This document shows positions 16,024 through 24,712 of a stretch of DNA of 64,000 nt, piece by piece (position 1 is the first letter of the stretch; every line of letters begins with the position of its first letter). The notes under the pieces were generated by a model that worked only from the letters and a program-made list of their open reading frames with translations, had not been told where the DNA came from and did no database searches. A program made the position numbers and the translations under genes. The DNA comes from Streptomyces sp. SAT1 (GTDB lineage Bacteria; Actinomycetota; Actinomycetes; Streptomycetales; Streptomycetaceae): positions 186,001 to 250,000 of the forward strand of contig NZ_CP015849.1 of NCBI RefSeq assembly GCF_001654495.1, written 5' to 3'.

Positions 16024-17090
16024 GCCGCCACCCCTTCGACATCCCCGACCTCGCCGGACAGGTCCTCACCGTCGCGGGCCCGGTGGACCCCTCGGTGCTC
16101 GGCCCGACGCTCATGCACGAGCACGTCTTCGTCGACCTGCGCCGTCCGCCGGGCTTCCGCCGGTCGGGCGAGGACGCGCCCGAGGCCGCCGAACCGCTCA
16201 CGCTCGCCACCCTCGCACGCACCCGCCACGGCCGCCCGAACGCCGACAACGACATCCTGGGCGACTTCGACGAGATGCTCACCGAGGTGGCGGCCTTCGC
16301 CCACTGCGGCGGCGGCACCCTGGTCGAGGTCTCCCCCGCCGGTCTCGGCCGCGACCCCGGGTCACTGCTGCGGCTGTCCCGGGCGAGCGGACTGCACATC
16401 GTCATGGGCGGCGGCTGGTACACCCCCACGTTCCACCCCTCCGACATGGACGGGCGCACCGTCGACGAGCTCACCGGCATCCTCGTGCGCGACATCGTCC
16501 TCGGCGCCGACGGAACCGGCGTACGGTCGGGCATCATCGGTGAAGTCGGCGCGGATTCCGTGCCGTTGACCGGCAACGAGCTGAAGAGCGTCCGTGCGAG
16601 CGGCCGGGCGAGCAGGCTGACCGGCGCCCCCGTCACCTTCCATGTCGGCGGTGTCGGCGAGGACAAGTTCCGGGTGCTCGACATCCTGGACGAGGAGGGC
16701 GTCGACCCCGCCAACATCGTCCTGGGGCACGGCGGTGAGGTCCTCACCGACCCCGGGTTCGGCGAACGGGTCCTGGCCCGGGGCGTGTTCGTGGAGTTCG
16801 ACTTCCTGGCGTCGCCCGGCAGCCCCTGGGGACACCTGTTCCTCACCAGTGACCACAAGGTCGCCCGGGGCATCGCCGGCCTGGTCGAACGCGGCTACGC
16901 CCGCCAGATCCTGCTCGGCCACGACGTGTGCCAGAAGATCCAGCTCAAGAGGTACGGCGGCAAGGGCTACGACTACATCCCCCGCTACTTCCTCCCCGCC
17001 CTGCGCGGCCTCGGGGTGAGCGAGCGGGACCTGCGCACGATCATGGTCGACAACCCGGCGCGCGCGCTCGCCTTCACGCACCCGGGGTGA
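16020..17090 (+). CDS. Phosphotriesterase-family hydrolase/lactonase
   Basis: A 356-residue zinc-dependent hydrolase of the phosphotriesterase family. All expected metal ligands are visible: HxH in LMHEHVFVDL, the bridging Glu in GIIGEVGADS (the family variant that uses Glu in place of carbamylated Lys), His in VTFHVGG, His in VLGHGG and Asp in LLGHDVC. Members open lactones or hydrolyse amides and esters. The GTG start overlaps the stop of the degenerate paralogue. It is part of the operon under the CGTATACG operator and is followed after 79 bp by an HSL esterase. Confidence 0.86.
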   Translation: MSRHPFDIPDLAGQVLTVAGPVDPSVLGPTLMHEHVFVDLRRPPGFRRSGEDAPEAAEPLTLATLARTRHGRPNADNDILGDFDEMLTEVAAFAHCGGGTLVEVSPAGLGRDPGSLLRLSRASGLHIVMGGGWYTPTFHPSDMDGRTVDELTGILVRDIVLGADGTGVRSGIIGEVGADSVPLTGNELKSVRASGRASRLTGAPVTFHVGGVGEDKFRVLDILDEEGVDPANIVLGHGGEVLTDPGFGERVLARGVFVEFDFLASPGSPWGHLFLTSDHKVARGIAGLVERGYARQILLGHDVCQKIQLKRYGGKGYDYIPRYFLPALRGLGVSERDLRTIMVDNPARALAFTHPG

Positions 17091-17169
17091 GCCCGGCACG
17101 CCCGCCCGGCCACCCCTTCCCCACGCCGCCCCTTCCCCACCGGTCGGCCCGCACCAGGACAGGAGCACC

Positions 17170-18150
17170 ATGTCCGTCACGCCCGTTCCCTTCGACCCGG
17201 CCCTGGAGGCGGTGCTCGACGCCATGTCCCGGGGGTCCGGCGAGGCGCCCGCACCGCCCGCGACCGTCGAGGCGATGCGCGCCTCCGCCTCCCTCGTCCC
17301 CGCCCCGCCGGTCGCCGAGGTGCTCGCCGGCCGCGGGATCGACGCCGAGGAGCGTACGGTCCCCGGGCCCGCCGGCGCGCCGGACCTGGACATCACCGTG
17401 CTGCGCCCGCGCCGCGTCACCGGGCCGGTCCCGGGGCTCTACAACATCCACGGCGGCGGCATGGTCAGCGGCCACCGCGACCAGGACACCGTACGTCTGG
17501 CCGCCCTGGTCGAGGAGTTGGGCGTGGTCGCCGTCAACGTCGAGTACCGCCTCGCCCCCGAGCACCCGGACCCGGCCCCGGTCGAGGACTGCTACGCCGG
17601 TCTGCGGTGGCTGGCGGAGCACACCGCGGAACTCGGCGTCGATCCCCACCGCCTCGTCGTCATGGGCGGCAGCGCGGGCGGCGGTCTCTCGGCGGGCGTG
17701 GCCCTGCTGGCACGCGACCGGGGCGGACCGCGCCTGGCGGGGCAGCTGCTGCTGTGCCCGATGCTCGACGACCGCAACACCACCGTCTCCAGCCACCAGT
17801 ACGACGGCCTGGGCACCTGGCAGCGGGAGATGAACCTGCTGGGCTGGCGGGCGCTGCTCGGCGAGAAGGCGGGCGACGGCACGGCCGACGTGTCGGTGTA
17901 CGCGGCCCCCGCGCGGGCGGCCGATCTGTCGGGCCTGCCGCCCGCGTTCGTCGAAGCGGGCAGCGCGGAGCTGTTCCGCGACGAGGACGTGGCCTACGCG
18001 ACCCGCATCTGGGCCACCGGCGGCCAGGCGGAACTGCACATCTGGCAGGGGGCGTTCCACGGCTTCGACGTGTTCGCCCCCGACCACGAGGTGACCCGCG
18101 CCGCCCTGGCCGCGCGCCGGTCCTGGCTCCGGCGCGTACTGGACCTCTGA
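17170..18150 (+). CDS. HSL-family alpha/beta hydrolase (paralogue)
   Basis: A 326-residue carboxylesterase with HGGGMVSGH, EYRLAPEHPDPAPVEDCYAGL, the nucleophile motif GGSAGGGLS, the acid in FRDEDVAYATR and the catalytic His in GAFHGF. It is very similar to the protein at 5487-6515, suggesting duplication within the island. The ATG has ACAGGAGCACC upstream. It lies between a lactonase and an amidohydrolase in the same direction, so it probably takes part in opening an ester, lactone or amide substrate. Confidence 0.87.
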   Translation: MSVTPVPFDPALEAVLDAMSRGSGEAPAPPATVEAMRASASLVPAPPVAEVLAGRGIDAEERTVPGPAGAPDLDITVLRPRRVTGPVPGLYNIHGGGMVSGHRDQDTVRLAALVEELGVVAVNVEYRLAPEHPDPAPVEDCYAGLRWLAEHTAELGVDPHRLVVMGGSAGGGLSAGVALLARDRGGPRLAGQLLLCPMLDDRNTTVSSHQYDGLGTWQREMNLLGWRALLGEKAGDGTADVSVYAAPARAADLSGLPPAFVEAGSAELFRDEDVAYATRIWATGGQAELHIWQGAFHGFDVFAPDHEVTRAALAARRSWLRRVLDL

Positions 18151-18236
18151 CTTCTCCCACTCCTCCTGGTTCTCTCCGCTTCCCTCCCCCTCTCTGCCCC
18201 CTCATTCTCCTCCCCCTCTTCCTCTGCCTCCTCTGC
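18151..18236 (+). other. Polypyrimidine tract upstream of amidohydrolase gene
   Basis: For about 86 bp the + strand is almost only C and T, directly after the hydrolase stop and just before the ribosome-binding site of the amidohydrolase gene. A similar tract lies at 31189-31255. No hairpin or gene is visible inside it. The mRNA would be unstructured and C-rich. Confidence 0.7.
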
Positions 18237-18250
18237 AAGAAAGGCCGCCG

Positions 18251-19975
18251 ATGCCAACGACAGCGGACCTCATCCTGACCGGCGGCGACGTGCTGACCAT
18301 CGACGACGACTTCTCCGTGGCCCAGGCGGTGGCCGTGGCGGGCGACCGGATCCTCGCCGTGGGAAGCGACGCGGAGATCACCGCGCTGGCCGGACCGGAC
18401 ACCCGGGTCATCGACCTCGCCGGGCGGACCGTGCTGCCCGGGATCAACGACTCCCATCTGCACGCCGCCGCCTGGGCGTTGACCCGGCCGCCGTTCGCGC
18501 TGAGCCTCGGGCATCCGGAGGTCCGGTCGATCGCCGACGTCGCCGAGGCCGTACGGCAGGCCGCGGCCACCACCCCCGCCGGGCAGTGGATCACCGGCCT
18601 CGGCTGGGACGTCGGCTACCTCGCCGAGTGCCTGGCCGACCCGGCCCGCCGCCCCGCCCGCGGTGACCTGGACGCCGCCGCCCCCGATCACCCGGTCTGC
18701 CTGACCGACTTCTCCGGCCACATGGTCTGGGTGAACTCCAGGGCGCTCGAACTCGCCGCGATCGCCCGCGGCGGCGAGCCGCCGGCCGGCGGGGTCATCG
18801 AGACCGACGCCGACGGGGAGCCCACCGGCATCCTGAAGGAGACGGCCCAGGCGCTGGTGCAAGAGCTGATCCCGCCCGCGACCGTGGCCCAGCGCAGGAC
18901 GGCGATCCGGGCGGCCGTGGCCGCCCTGCACGCCGAGGGCATCACCAGCTACACCGAGCCGGGACTCGGTCCGGGCGGCGCCCAGATCCTCGGCGGCGGC
19001 CTGGACACCGGCACGCTCCACGCGTACGTCGAGCTGGCCCGCGACGGCGAACTGGCCGCCCGCGTACGGGTCCTGCTGCTCCCCGCGCCGATGGGCGGCT
19101 CGGCGGCCGATGTCACCGAGGGACTGGCCGGGCTCGCCGTGCCGGACGACGTGGACCCGCAACGGCTGGCCGTCATCGGGGTCAAGGTGTTCGCGGACGG
19201 GGTGCCGCCCAACGAGACCGCGTGGATGAGCGAACCGTACGCGGGCGGCGGCCACGGCGGGCTGTGCGTGCACGGCGCCGACGCCGGTCTGAAGGAGGCC
19301 GAACTCGCCGAGATGATCCGGGTCGCCCACGCGGCCGGGCACCAGCTCGGGGTGCATGTCACCGGCGACCGGGCCATCGACGCGGTGGTCGACGCCTTCG
19401 TCGCCGCCGACCGGGCCCACCCGCGCTCCGACGCCCGGCACTACGTCATCCACGGCGACTTCGCCTCCCCCGCGAGCCTGGAGAAGCTGGCCGCGCACGG
19501 CTACGGCATCAACATGAACCCGGCCATCAAGTGGACCATCGCCGACCTGATGGACGACGTCGTCGGCGGCGAACGGTCCGACTACCAGTGGCCGGTGCGT
19601 ACCGCCGCCGAGGCGGGCATCGCGGTCTGCGCCAGCTCCGACGCCCCCATCACCGCACCCAACTGGCGCCAGGGCGTGGCCGCCATGATGCTGCGCGAGT
19701 CCAAGGCCACCGGGCGGGTCAGCGGCCCCGGGCAGTGCGTCCCGCTGGAGACGGCGCTGCGCGCCTACACGGTCAACGCGGCACGGCAGGACTTCGCCGA
19801 GTCCTGGAAGGGCACCCTGGAGGCGGGCAAGGCCGCCGACCTGTGCGTCCTCGGCGGCGATCTGCGCGCCGCCGACCCGCACGACATCCCCGGGCTCGAC
19901 ATCGACCTGACCGTCCTCGACGGCCGGATCGTGTACGAACGCGCCCGGAGCACGCGCGGACAGCGGGAGCGGTGA
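18251..19975 (+). CDS. Amidohydrolase family 3 (YtcJ-like), paralogue
   Basis: A 574-residue metal-dependent amidohydrolase. It has ADLILTGGDVLTID at the N-terminus, the HxH motif in LPGINDSHLHAA, GVKVFADGVPPNE, LGVHVTGDRAID, HYVIHGDFAS, CASSDAPITAPN and the C-terminal KGTLEAGKAADLCVLGG. It is about 90 residues longer than the paralogue at 1721-3178; the extra length is mainly in the first half (the WITGLGWDVGYLAECLADP region), which is present in typical 530-570 residue YtcJ proteins. The ATG follows AAGAAAGG. Likely role: deamidation or ring opening of an imide/lactam, or N-formyl removal, ahead of ring cleavage. Confidence 0.87.
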   Translation: MPTTADLILTGGDVLTIDDDFSVAQAVAVAGDRILAVGSDAEITALAGPDTRVIDLAGRTVLPGINDSHLHAAAWALTRPPFALSLGHPEVRSIADVAEAVRQAAATTPAGQWITGLGWDVGYLAECLADPARRPARGDLDAAAPDHPVCLTDFSGHMVWVNSRALELAAIARGGEPPAGGVIETDADGEPTGILKETAQALVQELIPPATVAQRRTAIRAAVAALHAEGITSYTEPGLGPGGAQILGGGLDTGTLHAYVELARDGELAARVRVLLLPAPMGGSAADVTEGLAGLAVPDDVDPQRLAVIGVKVFADGVPPNETAWMSEPYAGGGHGGLCVHGADAGLKEAELAEMIRVAHAAGHQLGVHVTGDRAIDAVVDAFVAADRAHPRSDARHYVIHGDFASPASLEKLAAHGYGINMNPAIKWTIADLMDDVVGGERSDYQWPVRTAAEAGIAVCASSDAPITAPNWRQGVAAMMLRESKATGRVSGPGQCVPLETALRAYTVNAARQDFAESWKGTLEAGKAADLCVLGGDLRAADPHDIPGLDIDLTVLDGRIVYERARSTRGQRER

Positions 19976-20071
19976 CCGCGCCGCGCGCCGTCCGTCCCGT
20001 GTGACCGGCCGGCCCGGCGCCGGGGGCCTTCCCGGTCTCCTCCGGCCCCGGGCCGGCCACGCCCGTACAAT

Positions 20072-20085
20072 TCGTTCCCGAACGA
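20072..20085. promoter_or_regulatory. Inverted repeat TCGTTC-CC-GAACGA before marR
   Basis: A perfect inverted repeat with 6-bp arms lies about 50 bp before the MarR start and overlaps a possible promoter (GTACAATTCG just upstream). Many MarR proteins autoregulate through such sites. The motif differs from the TetR and GntR sites in this island. Confidence 0.5.
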
Positions 20086-20135
20086 CCGGCCGGACCGACA
20101 CGCCGCCCGGTGCTGTCCAGACCCAGGGAGCACGC

Positions 20136-20708
20136 TTGCCCGGCCAGCGATCCATCACCGAAGCGGAGAAGCTCGCGGAGGCCAAGCTGGGCGGCATCGC
20201 CGTCCAGCGGGAGCAGATGGCGGCCGTGGCCAACATCTACCGGGCCGCCTCCACCGTGCGCCACCACCTGGAGAACTCCGTACTGCGCGGCTCGAACCTC
20301 ACCTGGACCGCGTTCGTGGTGCTCTGGGTGGTGTGGGTGTGGGGCGAGTCGGAGACCCGGCACGTCGCCGAGGAGGCGGGCATCTCCAAGGGCACCCTCA
20401 CCGGTGTGGCCCGCACCCTGGAGTCGCGGGGGCTGCTGCGCCGGGCGGGGCACCCCACCGACGGACGGCTCGTGCTGCTGAGCCTGACCGAGGAGGGCGA
20501 GGAGTTCATGCGCCGGGTCTTCCCCGCGTTCAACGACGAAGAGGCCTTCGTCACCTCGCGGTTGACCACCGAGGAGTGCAGCGGTCTGGCGGCCGCCCTG
20601 CGGCGTGTGGTCCTCCAGGTGGAGCAGCACGGCGAGGACCGCCGCAGGTCGCTGCTGGAGGGCGCCGAGCTGGCGCCGCGGCGCGGCGGGCGGCGCGCCA
20701 AGGGCTGA
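20136..20708 (+). CDS. MarR-family transcriptional regulator
   Basis: A 190-residue winged-helix regulator. The core is SNLTWTAFVVLWVVWVWGESETRHVAEEAGISKGTLTGVARTLESRGLL, with the wing RRAGHPTDGRLVLLSLTEEGEE. A TTG start at 20136 is chosen because AGGGAG lies 5 bp upstream and the family usually begins near this point. MarR proteins such as HpaR regulate homoprotocatechuate genes elsewhere, so this one may sense an aromatic acid of the pathway. It is convergent with the amidotransferase-like hydrolase gene and ends in a strong hairpin. The targets are unknown apart from the repeat at its own promoter. Confidence 0.85.
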   Translation: MPGQRSITEAEKLAEAKLGGIAVQREQMAAVANIYRAASTVRHHLENSVLRGSNLTWTAFVVLWVVWVWGESETRHVAEEAGISKGTLTGVARTLESRGLLRRAGHPTDGRLVLLSLTEEGEEFMRRVFPAFNDEEAFVTSRLTTEECSGLAAALRRVVLQVEQHGEDRRRSLLEGAELAPRRGGRRAKG

Positions 20709-20726
20709 ACCGCCGCCCGCCGCGCC
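20680..20726. terminator. Hairpin overlapping the marR 3' end
   Basis: A perfect 16-bp inverted repeat (20680-20695 with 20711-20726, 15-nt loop) spans the marR stop codon and the gap to the convergent hydrolase gene. It is placed to end both transcripts. Confidence 0.65.
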
Positions 20727-20732
20727 GCCCGG

Positions 20733-21476
20733 TCAGCGGGGGTCGCGCGCGGCGGCGACCAGCGCGTCGAACAGCCGCTGCTGGGCGGGGTCCTCGCGGG
20801 CCGTGTCCTCCGGGTGCCACTGCACGGCCAGGAACCAGCCGCCGGTCCCGGCCGCCGCCTCGACCGCCTCCACGGTGCCGTCGGCGGCGTACGCGGTGGC
20901 GGTCAGGCCGCTCCCCAGCCGGTCGACGTGCTGATGGTGGTAGCAGGAGGCTTCGGCCTTGTCGGCTCCGGTGACGGCGGCGACGGCGGATCCGGGGGTG
21001 AGGGACACCGGGTGGCGCAGATGCCGGTGCTCGCGGCCCGGCCCGCCCATGTCCTGGTGCAGGGTGCCGCCGAGGGCGGTGTTGACCACCTGGAGGCCCC
21101 GGCAGACCGCCAGCAGCGGCAGCTTCAGCGCGAGTGCCTGCCGGGCCACCTCCAGGTCGAAGGCGTCCTGTTCGTCGTCCACGTCGTAGACGGCCTCGTG
21201 CGCCTCGTGCGCCCCGTAGCGGTGGGGCGCCAGGTCCCCGCCGCCGGGGAGCAGGACTCCGTCGAAGCGGGCGAGCCGGGCGGCTGCCTGGGCCGGGTCG
21301 CAGACGCCGCCGGGGGCGTGGGGGTGGATGGTGGCGGGCTCGCCGCCCGCCCGCCAGACGGCCTCGACAAGGGCGCGGGCGTTGACCTCGGCCGCGTGGC
21401 GCAGCGCCGAGGCGGAGGCGGAGAAGCGGGCCGGGACGGCGATGAGGGGCCGGCGGGCGGCGCGGGTGTCGTTCAC
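20733..21476 (-). CDS. Gamma-glutamyl hydrolase, class I glutamine amidotransferase fold (PuuD-like)
   Basis: A 247-residue peptidase C26 protein like PuuD (gamma-glutamyl-GABA hydrolase). The oxyanion LLPGGGDLAPHRYG is followed by the nucleophile Cys in LLAVCRGLQVVN and the catalytic His-Glu in VQWHPEDTA. The GTG at 21476 overlaps the aldehyde dehydrogenase stop (GTGA), so the two are coupled. It would remove the gamma-glutamyl group added by the glutamine-synthetase-like ligase at 31302. Related amidotransferase-fold partners of GS-like ligases also occur in aniline catabolism. Confidence 0.87.
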   Translation of the reverse strand: MNDTRAARRPLIAVPARFSASASALRHAAEVNARALVEAVWRAGGEPATIHPHAPGGVCDPAQAAARLARFDGVLLPGGGDLAPHRYGAHEAHEAVYDVDDEQDAFDLEVARQALALKLPLLAVCRGLQVVNTALGGTLHQDMGGPGREHRHLRHPVSLTPGSAVAAVTGADKAEASCYHHQHVDRLGSGLTATAYAADGTVEAVEAAAGTGGWFLAVQWHPEDTAREDPAQQRLFDALVAAARDPR

Positions 21477-22957
21477 AGCTGGATCCAGGTGGTCTTCAGT
21501 TCGGTGTACTTCTCCAGGGCGTGCACGGACTTGTCCCGTCCGTTGCCCGACTGCTTCATGCCGCCGAAGGGCACGGTGAGGTCGCCCTCCTCGTAGCAGT
21601 TGACCCAGACGGTGCCGGCCCGCAGGGCGCGGGAGATGCGGTGGGCGGTGGACAGGTCGGAGGTCCACAGTCCGGCGGCGAGTCCGTAGTCGGTGGCGTT
21701 GGCGAGGGCCACGGCCTCGTCGAGGTCGTCGAAGGCGAGGACGGACAGGACGGGCCCGAAGATCTCCTCGCGGGCGAGCGCGCTGTCCGGTGCGACGCGG
21801 TCGAAGACGGTGGGCTGGAGATACGTGCCTCCGGTGCCGGTCAGGGTGCGCTCTCCGCCGGTACGCAGCCGGGCGCCGGAGCCGGTACCGGCCCTGATGT
21901 GTCCGAGTACGCGGTCGAGGTGGTCGCGGCCGACCAGCGCGCCCATCTCGGTGGCCGGGTCGAGGGGGTCTCCGACGCGCAGGGTGCGGGCGCGGGCGAC
22001 GACGGCGTCGGTGACGCGTTCGGCGACGGAGGTGTGCACCAGCAGCCGGGAGGGCGCGGTGCACATCTCGCCCTGGTTGAAGAAGATGCCCCAGGCGGCG
22101 GTGGCGGCGGCCCGGTCCAGGTCGGGGGCGTCGGGCAGGACGATGTTGGGTGACTTGCCGCCCAGTTCGAGCCAGACCCGCTTGAGGTTGGAGTCGGCGG
22201 CGTAGCGCAGGAAGTGGCGGCCGACGGCGGTCGAGCCGGTGAAGGCGAGGACGTCGACGCCGGGATGGAGGCCGAGGGCCCGTCCGGCGCCCGGTCCGTC
22301 GCCGTTGACGACGTTGAGGACACCGGGCGGCAGGCCCGCCTCGGCGGCGGTGCGGGCGAGTGCCAGGGCGGACAGCGGTGAGTGCTCCGAGGGCTTGAGG
22401 ACGACCGTGCAGCCGGCGGCGAGGGCGGGGGCGATCTTCCAGCCGGCCAGGGTGAGGGGGAAGTTCCAGGGGACGACGGCGCCCACGACGCCCGCCGGTT
22501 CGCGGGTGACCAGGGCCAGGGCGTCGGGCGCGGTGTGCGGGGACTCGTCGGTGAGCTTGTCGGCGAGCTGACCGTACCAGCGGAAGGTGTTGATCAGGGC
22601 GCGCAGTTCGATGTCGTGGGCGTCGCTGATCGGCTTGCCCATCTCCAGGCTCACGGTGAGGGCGAGGTCCGCCCGGCGCTGTTCGATCAGGTCGGCCACG
22701 CGCAGCAGGGTCCGGCCGCGTTCGGCGGGTGCCAGGCGCGGCCAGGGGCCGTCGTCGAAGGCGCGGCGGGCCGCGGCGACGGCCAGGTCCACCTGGGCCG
22801 CGTCCGCGTCGGCCACCTCGGCGAGCACCTGGCCGTCCCTCGGGGAGACGACGGCGAAGGTGCGGTCCGCCGCGTGGTCGCGGCCGTCGATGACGTGTGC
22901 GCCGTTCAGCCGGAGCGCCGTGGCCCGGCGGATCCAGTCGTCGTGGGTGGCGTCCAC
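21473..22957 (-). CDS. Aldehyde dehydrogenase (PuuC-like)
   Basis: A 494-residue NAD(P)+-dependent aldehyde dehydrogenase. It has PWNFPLTLAGWKIAPAL, the catalytic Glu in VWLELGGKSPN, the catalytic Cys in NQGEMCTAPSRLL and the C-terminal FGGMKQSGNGRDKSVHALEKYTELKT typical of PuuC/gamma-glutamyl-aminobutyraldehyde dehydrogenases. GTG start with AGAGGAC upstream. It probably oxidises an aldehyde made from a gamma-glutamylated or free amine. It sits between the permease and the PuuD-like hydrolase, an order that recalls the puu cluster, but PuuB and PuuE homologues are absent. Confidence 0.87.
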   Translation of the reverse strand: MDATHDDWIRRATALRLNGAHVIDGRDHAADRTFAVVSPRDGQVLAEVADADAAQVDLAVAAARRAFDDGPWPRLAPAERGRTLLRVADLIEQRRADLALTVSLEMGKPISDAHDIELRALINTFRWYGQLADKLTDESPHTAPDALALVTREPAGVVGAVVPWNFPLTLAGWKIAPALAAGCTVVLKPSEHSPLSALALARTAAEAGLPPGVLNVVNGDGPGAGRALGLHPGVDVLAFTGSTAVGRHFLRYAADSNLKRVWLELGGKSPNIVLPDAPDLDRAAATAAWGIFFNQGEMCTAPSRLLVHTSVAERVTDAVVARARTLRVGDPLDPATEMGALVGRDHLDRVLGHIRAGTGSGARLRTGGERTLTGTGGTYLQPTVFDRVAPDSALAREEIFGPVLSVLAFDDLDEAVALANATDYGLAAGLWTSDLSTAHRISRALRAGTVWVNCYEEGDLTVPFGGMKQSGNGRDKSVHALEKYTELKTTWIQL

Positions 22958-23068
22958 CGTGCGTCCTCTTTTCGTGGGTGGTGCGGACCGGAGGGGTGCG
23001 GGACGGAAGGATGAGGGGGCGGGATGAGGGGAGACGAGGGGAGCGGGGTGGTGCGCGGCGGCCGCGGG

Positions 23069-24526
23069 TCAGCCGGTGGCCGCGGTGCCCCGGCGGCGCA
23101 GCCGGTCGGCACCGATGCCGAGCAGCATCACCACCGGCACCGAGAGCACGAGCCGGACGGCCGTGCCCGTGTCGCCGCCGATCAGGGTGGTGAAGTTGGC
23201 CAGGATCAGCCAGACGGCGCCCGCGAGACCGGCCGCTCCCAGGGCCGGGGCGAGCACGGTGTTCCAGCGGCGGCGGTCGAGGCCGGTGCGGCGGAAGAAG
23301 ACGATCACCGAGACGGACGTCAGCAGGTAGAGCAGCATCATCGCCAGGACGGCCAGTCCGCTGAACCAGGAGAAGAGGCTCACCACGGGGTCCTTGCCGA
23401 GCAGGGCGAACGGGACGACCAGGGCCAGGGCGATGACGGTCTGCGCGCATCCGGCGGACCAGGGGGCGCGGCGTGCGTTGAGCCTGCCCAGGCCCCGCGG
23501 CAGCAGCCGGTCGCGGCTGAGCGCGAACAGGTAGCGGTTGGCGGAGTTGTGGAAGGTGAGGATGCCCGCGAAGAGCGAGGTGGCGAGCAGGACGGGCAGC
23601 ACGGTGTCGATCCAGTGGCCGAACTGCGCGGCGATCGGCGCGAACACGAAGTCCGAGGCGTCGCCGCCCGCCAGTGCCGCGGCCGCCGCCTCCGGTGCCC
23701 CGGACGCCCCGTGGGCCGAGACCAGCATCCATGAGGTCAGGGCGAAGAAGCAGGTCACCACCACGACGGAGAGGTAGGTGGCACGCGGCACGGTCCGCTT
23801 GGGGTCGCGGGCCTCCTCGCCGTAGATGGCCGTGGCCTCGAAGCCGAACATGGACGCCACCGCGAACATGACGGCGACTCCCGGCGCGCCCTGGAGGGCC
23901 GCGGAAGGGGAGAAGCTGGCGGCCGTGCCCAGTCCCTCGGGGCCGCCTCCCTTGGCCAGGGTGACCAGGCCGAAGACGAGCAGGACGGTGAACTCGGCGC
24001 ACACCAGCAGGGCCAGCACCTTGGCGCCGACCTCGATGCCCGTGGCGGCGAGTGCCTGGACCAGTGCCATCGTCGCCAGCGTCCACACCCACCAGGGCAG
24101 GTCCAGGCCCGTGTCGTGGGCGACCAGGGTGCTCAGTGTGGCGCCGTACAGGCCGTACATGGCGGCCTGGATGACGCAGTAGGAGAACAGCGCGACGGCT
24201 GCGCTGCCCGCGCCGGTGGTCCGGCCGAGGCCCTTGCCGATGTACGTGTAGAAGGCGCCGGCGTCGACGACATGACGGCCCATGGCGACGAACCCGACGG
24301 AGAAGAGGAGGATGACCGCGCCCGCCAGCAGATAGGCGGCGGGGGTGCCCGCGCCGTTGCCGATGGCGACCGAGATCGGGGCCGCCCCGGCTATGCCGGT
24401 CAGGGGGGCCTGGCCGGACAGGACGAAGAAGAGGATGCCCAGGACACCCAGGGCGTCGGGTTTGAGCGCGGCTGTGGCGGGGGCGTCCCGTACGGTCCGC
24501 TCCGCGGGCACCGTGTGACTGTCCAC
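23069..24526 (-). CDS. APC-family amino acid/amine permease
   Basis: A 485-residue membrane protein with about 12 hydrophobic helices and the APC signature region LGILFFVLSGQAPLTGIAGAAPISVAIGNGAG. It is nearest in appearance to amine/amino-acid permeases such as PuuP and the YfnA/ethanolamine group. It would import the amine substrate by proton or sodium symport across the plasma membrane. GTG start with GCAGGTGA upstream. It has its own promoter region carrying a TetR-type palindrome at 24557-24574 and heads a three-gene unit with the aldehyde dehydrogenase and the PuuD-like hydrolase. Confidence 0.88.
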   Translation of the reverse strand: MDSHTVPAERTVRDAPATAALKPDALGVLGILFFVLSGQAPLTGIAGAAPISVAIGNGAGTPAAYLLAGAVILLFSVGFVAMGRHVVDAGAFYTYIGKGLGRTTGAGSAAVALFSYCVIQAAMYGLYGATLSTLVAHDTGLDLPWWVWTLATMALVQALAATGIEVGAKVLALLVCAEFTVLLVFGLVTLAKGGGPEGLGTAASFSPSAALQGAPGVAVMFAVASMFGFEATAIYGEEARDPKRTVPRATYLSVVVVTCFFALTSWMLVSAHGASGAPEAAAAALAGGDASDFVFAPIAAQFGHWIDTVLPVLLATSLFAGILTFHNSANRYLFALSRDRLLPRGLGRLNARRAPWSAGCAQTVIALALVVPFALLGKDPVVSLFSWFSGLAVLAMMLLYLLTSVSVIVFFRRTGLDRRRWNTVLAPALGAAGLAGAVWLILANFTTLIGGDTGTAVRLVLSVPVVMLLGIGADRLRRRGTAATG

Positions 24527-24556
24527 TCGGATTCACCTGCCAGAAGAAGGGGGAAG

Positions 24557-24574
24557 TCGTTTCGGCCCAAACGA
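24557..24574. promoter_or_regulatory. Palindromic operator A at the permease promoter
   Basis: TCGTTT-N6-AAACGA lies about 30-50 bp before the permease start. Read as GTTT[CG]-N4-CAAAC it matches the sites at 31031-31044 and 31139-31152. A half-site (CCGTTTGACAAG) is at 24601-24612. It is probably a binding site for the adjacent TetR protein. Confidence 0.6.
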
Positions 24575-24712
24575 GTTGCCCCATGGTGGTGCGGGACTAT
24601 CCGTTTGACAAGGGGTGCGGACGACAGGAATCGGGCCGTCCTCGGCGGCGCACGCCCGCGGCCGGGCGGCCCAGGGCCACCCGGGCGGGGGTACGGCGGG
24701 GACCGGGTGCGC

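Noticed and set aside
20733..24584. A 1283-codon frame ending in the PuuD-like hydrolase
   Set aside because: The region before 21476 is a shadow of the aldehyde dehydrogenase and permease genes; the GTGA overlap gives the true hydrolase start.
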